A stretch of DNA of 64,000 nt. It comes from JABFRJ01 sp031374735. Lineage in GTDB: Bacteria; Pseudomonadota; Alphaproteobacteria; Rhizobiales; Hyphomicrobiaceae. The stretch is from the NCBI GenBank assembly GCA_031374735.1, contig JANMGQ010000033.1:100611-164610 (forward strand). The letters are read 5' to 3'. Numbering within the stretch: the first letter of the stretch is position 1; each line of letters begins with the position of its first letter. This document shows, piece after piece, positions 61,152 through 64,000 of the stretch. Below the pieces are notes generated by a model that was given only the letters and a program-made list of their open reading frames with translations, did no database searches and was not told the origin of the DNA. The position numbers were made by a program, and so were the translations under genes.

Positions 61152-61365
61152 GCGACCTGCTCCCTGGTGGCCGTTCGGGCACGGACGTGAGCCGCCAAAT
61201 CAGATGCCGTGTGCATGCCCGCTTGTGGCACAGGATGCTTGGTTTTGGCTATCCGCTGGCTCAAAGACCTCGGAGACGGTGGAGATGGCGCAACCCAAAG
61301 CAAATGCCAGGAAAACGGCGCGGTAATCTTTCTCAATCGCCTGGCGTTGCGTCTCTAGCCAACAC

Positions 61366-61986
61366 TCAAGCCTTCAAATCGGCCCGCGTCTCGACGGCTC
61401 CGGTGGCCGTGAGATGATAGACAATGGGCACGCCGGTGCCGAGTTCCTGAGCGATGATCTGTTCGCCGGTCAGGTTTTCAAGCTTCATGATCAGAGCCCG
61501 CAGAGAATTGCCATGCGCTGCCACGATAACCTTCTTGCCGGATTTTACAGCTGGCCAGATATGCTTTTCATAATAGGGCAGCACGCGTGCGGCGGTGTCC
61601 TTGAGGCTTTCGCCGCCGGGCGGCGGGATGTCATAGGAACGACGCCAGATGTGCACCTGCTCCTCGCCCCAGCGCTTGCGCGCGTCATCCTTGTTGAGGC
61701 CAGAGAGCTCGCCGTAGTCGCGCTCGTTCAGAGCCTGGTCACGTATCGTTGCCAAATTTGGCTGGCCGATCTCGCCCAGCATCAGCGAGAGCGTGCGCTG
61801 CGCGCGTTTGAGCTCGCTCGTGAACGCCTGATCAAACGACAGGCCGGCAGCTTTGAGGCGCTGGCCGGCAGCTTTGGCTTCGCCGACGCCTTTCTCGGTC
61901 AGATCAGGGTCTTTCCAGCCGGTAAAAAGGTTGAGCTTGTTCCACTCGCTTTCGCCGTGGCGCACGAGCACGAGGAGGTGGGACAT
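61366..61986 (-). CDS. gpmA: 2,3-bisphosphoglycerate-dependent phosphoglycerate mutase
   Basis: This glycolytic enzyme interconverts 3- and 2-phosphoglycerate. It has 206 residues, somewhat short as in alphaproteobacteria. The phosphohistidine motif is LVLVRHGESEWNKLNLFTGW. The second His is in VIVAAHGNSLRALIMKLENL. The substrate-binding ALNERDYGELSGLNKDDARK is present. The ATG at 61986 fits the family. The frame upstream to 62088 is extra. Confidence 0.95.
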   Translation of the reverse strand: MSHLLVLVRHGESEWNKLNLFTGWKDPDLTEKGVGEAKAAGQRLKAAGLSFDQAFTSELKRAQRTLSLMLGEIGQPNLATIRDQALNERDYGELSGLNKDDARKRWGEEQVHIWRRSYDIPPPGGESLKDTAARVLPYYEKHIWPAVKSGKKVIVAAHGNSLRALIMKLENLTGEQIIAQELGTGVPIVYHLTATGAVETRADLKA

Positions 61987-62097
61987 GGGGAAGCTCTCTG
62001 GAACGTGGGTTTGAGCCGCTGTAGCGAAAGGGGTCGGCGAGAGCAATCGCTGAACCATCTGCCGCGGCCGACCATCAGCCGCGCGCACACAGGCGTC

Positions 62098-64000
62098 TCA
62101 CGCCGCTTTCATCTTCGCCCGCCCGTAGAACGACGCGCCGGTCGCTGCCATCTCGCGCAGCTGTTTGTTCGGCGCGAAGCGCTCACCGTACTGTTGCGCC
62201 ATGCGATCGCACTCGCGCACGAACTCGGCCGCACCCACTGTATCTATCAATGACAACGGACCGCCCGTGTACGGGGCAAAGCCCCAGCCGAGGATCGCGC
62301 CGACATCGGCGTCTGCTGGATCGGTGACCACGCCTTCTTCGAAGCAGCGCGCGGCTTCCAGCGCCTGGCGATACAGGAACCGCTTCTTGAGTTCGGCGAC
62401 GTTGGGCTGCTCGCTCTCGGGCTTGGCTTTGACGAGGTCCTTGAGGCCCGGCCAGAGGCGCTTCACGCCATCCTTGTCGGCCGGCCAATCGTAGAAGCCC
62501 TTACCGACCTTCTTGCCGACGCGGCCGAGTTCGACGACCATTTTCTCGATGATCGGATCGATGCGGCTCGGCGTGTAGGCGGCGCCCAGATCCTTGGCTG
62601 TCTGCTTGCCGACCTTGTAGACGAGGTCGAGTGCCACTTCATCGGTCAGCGCGAGCGGCGCCATGGGCATACCCGTCATCTTGCCGGCGTTCTCGATCAG
62701 CGCCGGTGTGACGCCCTCACACAGCATTTCCATACCCTCGCGCGTGTACGTGCCGAACACGCGGCTGGTATAGAAACCGCGGCTATCGTTGACGACAATC
62801 GGCGTTTTGCGGATGCGTTTGACGTAGTCCATCGACACGGCCAGCGCGTGCGCGCTCGACTGGCGGCCCTTGATGATCTCGACCAGCTGCATCTTGTCGA
62901 CGGGCGAGAAGAAGTGAATGCCGATGAACTCGGCAGTATCGCGGCCGGCAGCCGTCCAGGCTTCGGCAAGGCCGGTGATCGGCAACGTCGAGGTGTTGGA
63001 GGCGAACACCGCGTGCTTGGGCATCACGGCTGCCGCGCGCTTGGTGACATCGGCCTTGATCTCGCGGGTTTCGAACACGGCTTCGATGATCAGGTCGGCC
63101 TTGGCGAGGCCATCATAGGACGTGGTTGCGGTGATCTTCGACAGGATCGCGTCGGCTTGCGCCTGGGTGATCTTGCCGCGCTCAATGCCCTTGGCATTGA
63201 GCTTTGCCGTGTAGCTTTTGCCCTTGTCGGCGGCCTCTTGGCTCTGGTCGATCAGCACGACATTGAGGCCCGCTGCAGCCGACACATAGGCAATGCCGGC
63301 GCCCATCATGCCCGCGCCGAGGATGCCGACGGTTTCGAGCTTGGTGGCCGGCACGTCCTTCGGACGGGCCGCGCCCTTGTTGGCCTTCTGCATGTTGATG
63401 AACAGCGTCCGGATCATGTTGCGCGAGGCGGGATCGGCCATGACCTTGGCCATGTAGCGTGCTTCGATCCGCAGCGCCGCATCGATCGGCACCGACGCGC
63501 CCTCATAGACAGCCGACATGATCGCAAGTTGCGCTGGATAGTTCTTGTAGGTCTTGGCCGCCAGCATGGCGTTGCCGCCGGTGAACACCTGCTTGCCCAT
63601 GGCGCCCTGCACGCCGCCGCCAGGGAACTTGAACTCCTTCGTGTCCCAGGGCTGCACGGCACTGCCACCATTCTTGATGTAGGCCTTCGCCTCCTCGATC
63701 AGCTTGTCTTTCGGCACGACTTTATTGACGAGGCCGGATTTGAGCGCCTTGGCGGGATCGAGCGATTTGCCTTCGAGCAGCAACGGCAGCGCCACCGGAA
63801 TGCTCATCAGCCGCGGCATGCGCTGTGTGCCGCCGGCGCCGGGAATGAGCCCGACCTTCGATTCCGGACAGCCGAGCTGGATCGAGGGATCATCGGCAAC
63901 GATCCGATAATGGCACGACAGGCAGACTTCCAGGCCGCCGCCCATGGCTGTCCCATTGATGGCGGCGACGAACGGCTTCTTGCCCGTCTCGATTTTGCGC
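62098..64000 (-). CDS. FadJ/FadB-like fatty-acid oxidation enzyme (5' end outside window)
   Basis: This is the visible C-terminal 634 residues of a fused enoyl-CoA hydratase/3-hydroxyacyl-CoA dehydrogenase. The hydratase end shows MGGGLEVCLSCHYRIVAD and PESKVGLIPGAGGTQRMPRL (the second Glu is present). The NAD-binding loop is VGILGAGMMGAGIAYVSAAA, and the dehydrogenase catalytic region includes ASNTSTLPITGLAEAWTAAG and FIGIHFFSPVDKMQLVEIIK. It works in beta-oxidation. The frame is open to the right edge, so the start is outside. The thiolase partner is not visible. Confidence 0.95.
   Translation of the reverse strand, partial: RKIETGKKPFVAAINGTAMGGGLEVCLSCHYRIVADDPSIQLGCPESKVGLIPGAGGTQRMPRLMSIPVALPLLLEGKSLDPAKALKSGLVNKVVPKDKLIEEAKAYIKNGGSAVQPWDTKEFKFPGGGVQGAMGKQVFTGGNAMLAAKTYKNYPAQLAIMSAVYEGASVPIDAALRIEARYMAKVMADPASRNMIRTLFINMQKANKGAARPKDVPATKLETVGILGAGMMGAGIAYVSAAAGLNVVLIDQSQEAADKGKSYTAKLNAKGIERGKITQAQADAILSKITATTSYDGLAKADLIIEAVFETREIKADVTKRAAAVMPKHAVFASNTSTLPITGLAEAWTAAGRDTAEFIGIHFFSPVDKMQLVEIIKGRQSSAHALAVSMDYVKRIRKTPIVVNDSRGFYTSRVFGTYTREGMEMLCEGVTPALIENAGKMTGMPMAPLALTDEVALDLVYKVGKQTAKDLGAAYTPSRIDPIIEKMVVELGRVGKKVGKGFYDWPADKDGVKRLWPGLKDLVKAKPESEQPNVAELKKRFLYRQALEAARCFEEGVVTDPADADVGAILGWGFAPYTGGPLSLIDTVGAAEFVRECDRMAQQYGERFAPNKQLREMAATGASFYGRAKMKAA

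Noticed and set aside
61148..61336. Leftward 62-codon frame between rnr and gpmA
   Set aside because: It overlaps the start of rnr, has no ribosome-binding site and low-complexity Pro/Arg/Ser content.
1..64000. A defence island, CRISPR array or prophage
   Set aside because: No cas, restriction-modification, integrase or phage structural gene was seen. Pnkp and the RlaP-like gene are 29 kb apart and lack known toxin partners here.

Overview
The window is a 64 kb piece of a GC-rich (about 60-63%) alphaproteobacterial chromosome, most likely from the order Hyphomicrobiales. The evidence is a ROSE-type RNA thermometer with an RpoH promoter (CTTG-N17-CCTATCT) in front of hsp20, a 41-residue cysteine-free L36, a TakP-like TRAP binding protein, the argH-LptM gene pair, and several short palindromic repeat families. 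It is mostly core and metabolic sequence. There is no phage, plasmid, CRISPR array or complete insertion sequence.

Layout. 1-2.0 kb: the 5' three-quarters of a bacterial RNA-repair gene, pnkp, running off the left edge and carrying a REPIN-like palindrome pair inside its coding sequence. 2.1-11 kb: a SufT-like protein, an AlgE-type alginate epimerase with RTX repeats, an acyl-CoA dehydrogenase with an operator-like palindrome at its promoter, a DapA-family aldolase, a low-GC membrane protein, and dxs. 11-21 kb: small membrane proteins, an FAH-family hydrolase, a lone hydantoinase B, a lone SpoVR, an 8-oxoguanine-deaminase-like amidohydrolase, and a 2-oxoacid oxidoreductase alpha subunit without its beta partner. 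21-26 kb: an EamA transporter coupled to yebC, then the alpha operon rpsM-rpsK-rpoA-rplQ, cut off from the usual secY-adk. 26-36 kb: an Old Yellow Enzyme, half of a Ca2+/H+ antiporter-type gene, an LptM-like lipoprotein, argH, prolyl aminopeptidase, an RlaP-like nucleotidyltransferase flanked by palindromes, an L,D-transpeptidase, an MBL-fold hydrolase, rpmJ and tRNA-Val.

36-47 kb: kup, a serine/threonine dehydratase directly behind serA, a three-gene overlapping operon (flavin reductase, exported GH114-like protein, nucleotidyltransferase), tRNA-Arg followed by a decayed, C-tract-rich stretch, then divergent MarR and AraC regulators and hemB. 47-64 kb: DUF2177, tandem DUF2750 and CDGSH proteins, a PRC-barrel protein, a YfgM-like protein with bamB, a glycosyltransferase, a diheme/DUF4384 secreted protein, the TakP-like binding protein, hsp20, rnr, gpmA and a fadJ-type gene running off the right edge.

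The most unusual points are the palindromes inside pnkp, the RlaP-like gene bracketed by a second palindrome family (two RNA-repair-type genes in one window), several orphaned complex subunits, and the remnant next to tRNA-Arg. I found no clear multi-gene defence island. All family assignments come from reading motifs in the translations, not from database searches.
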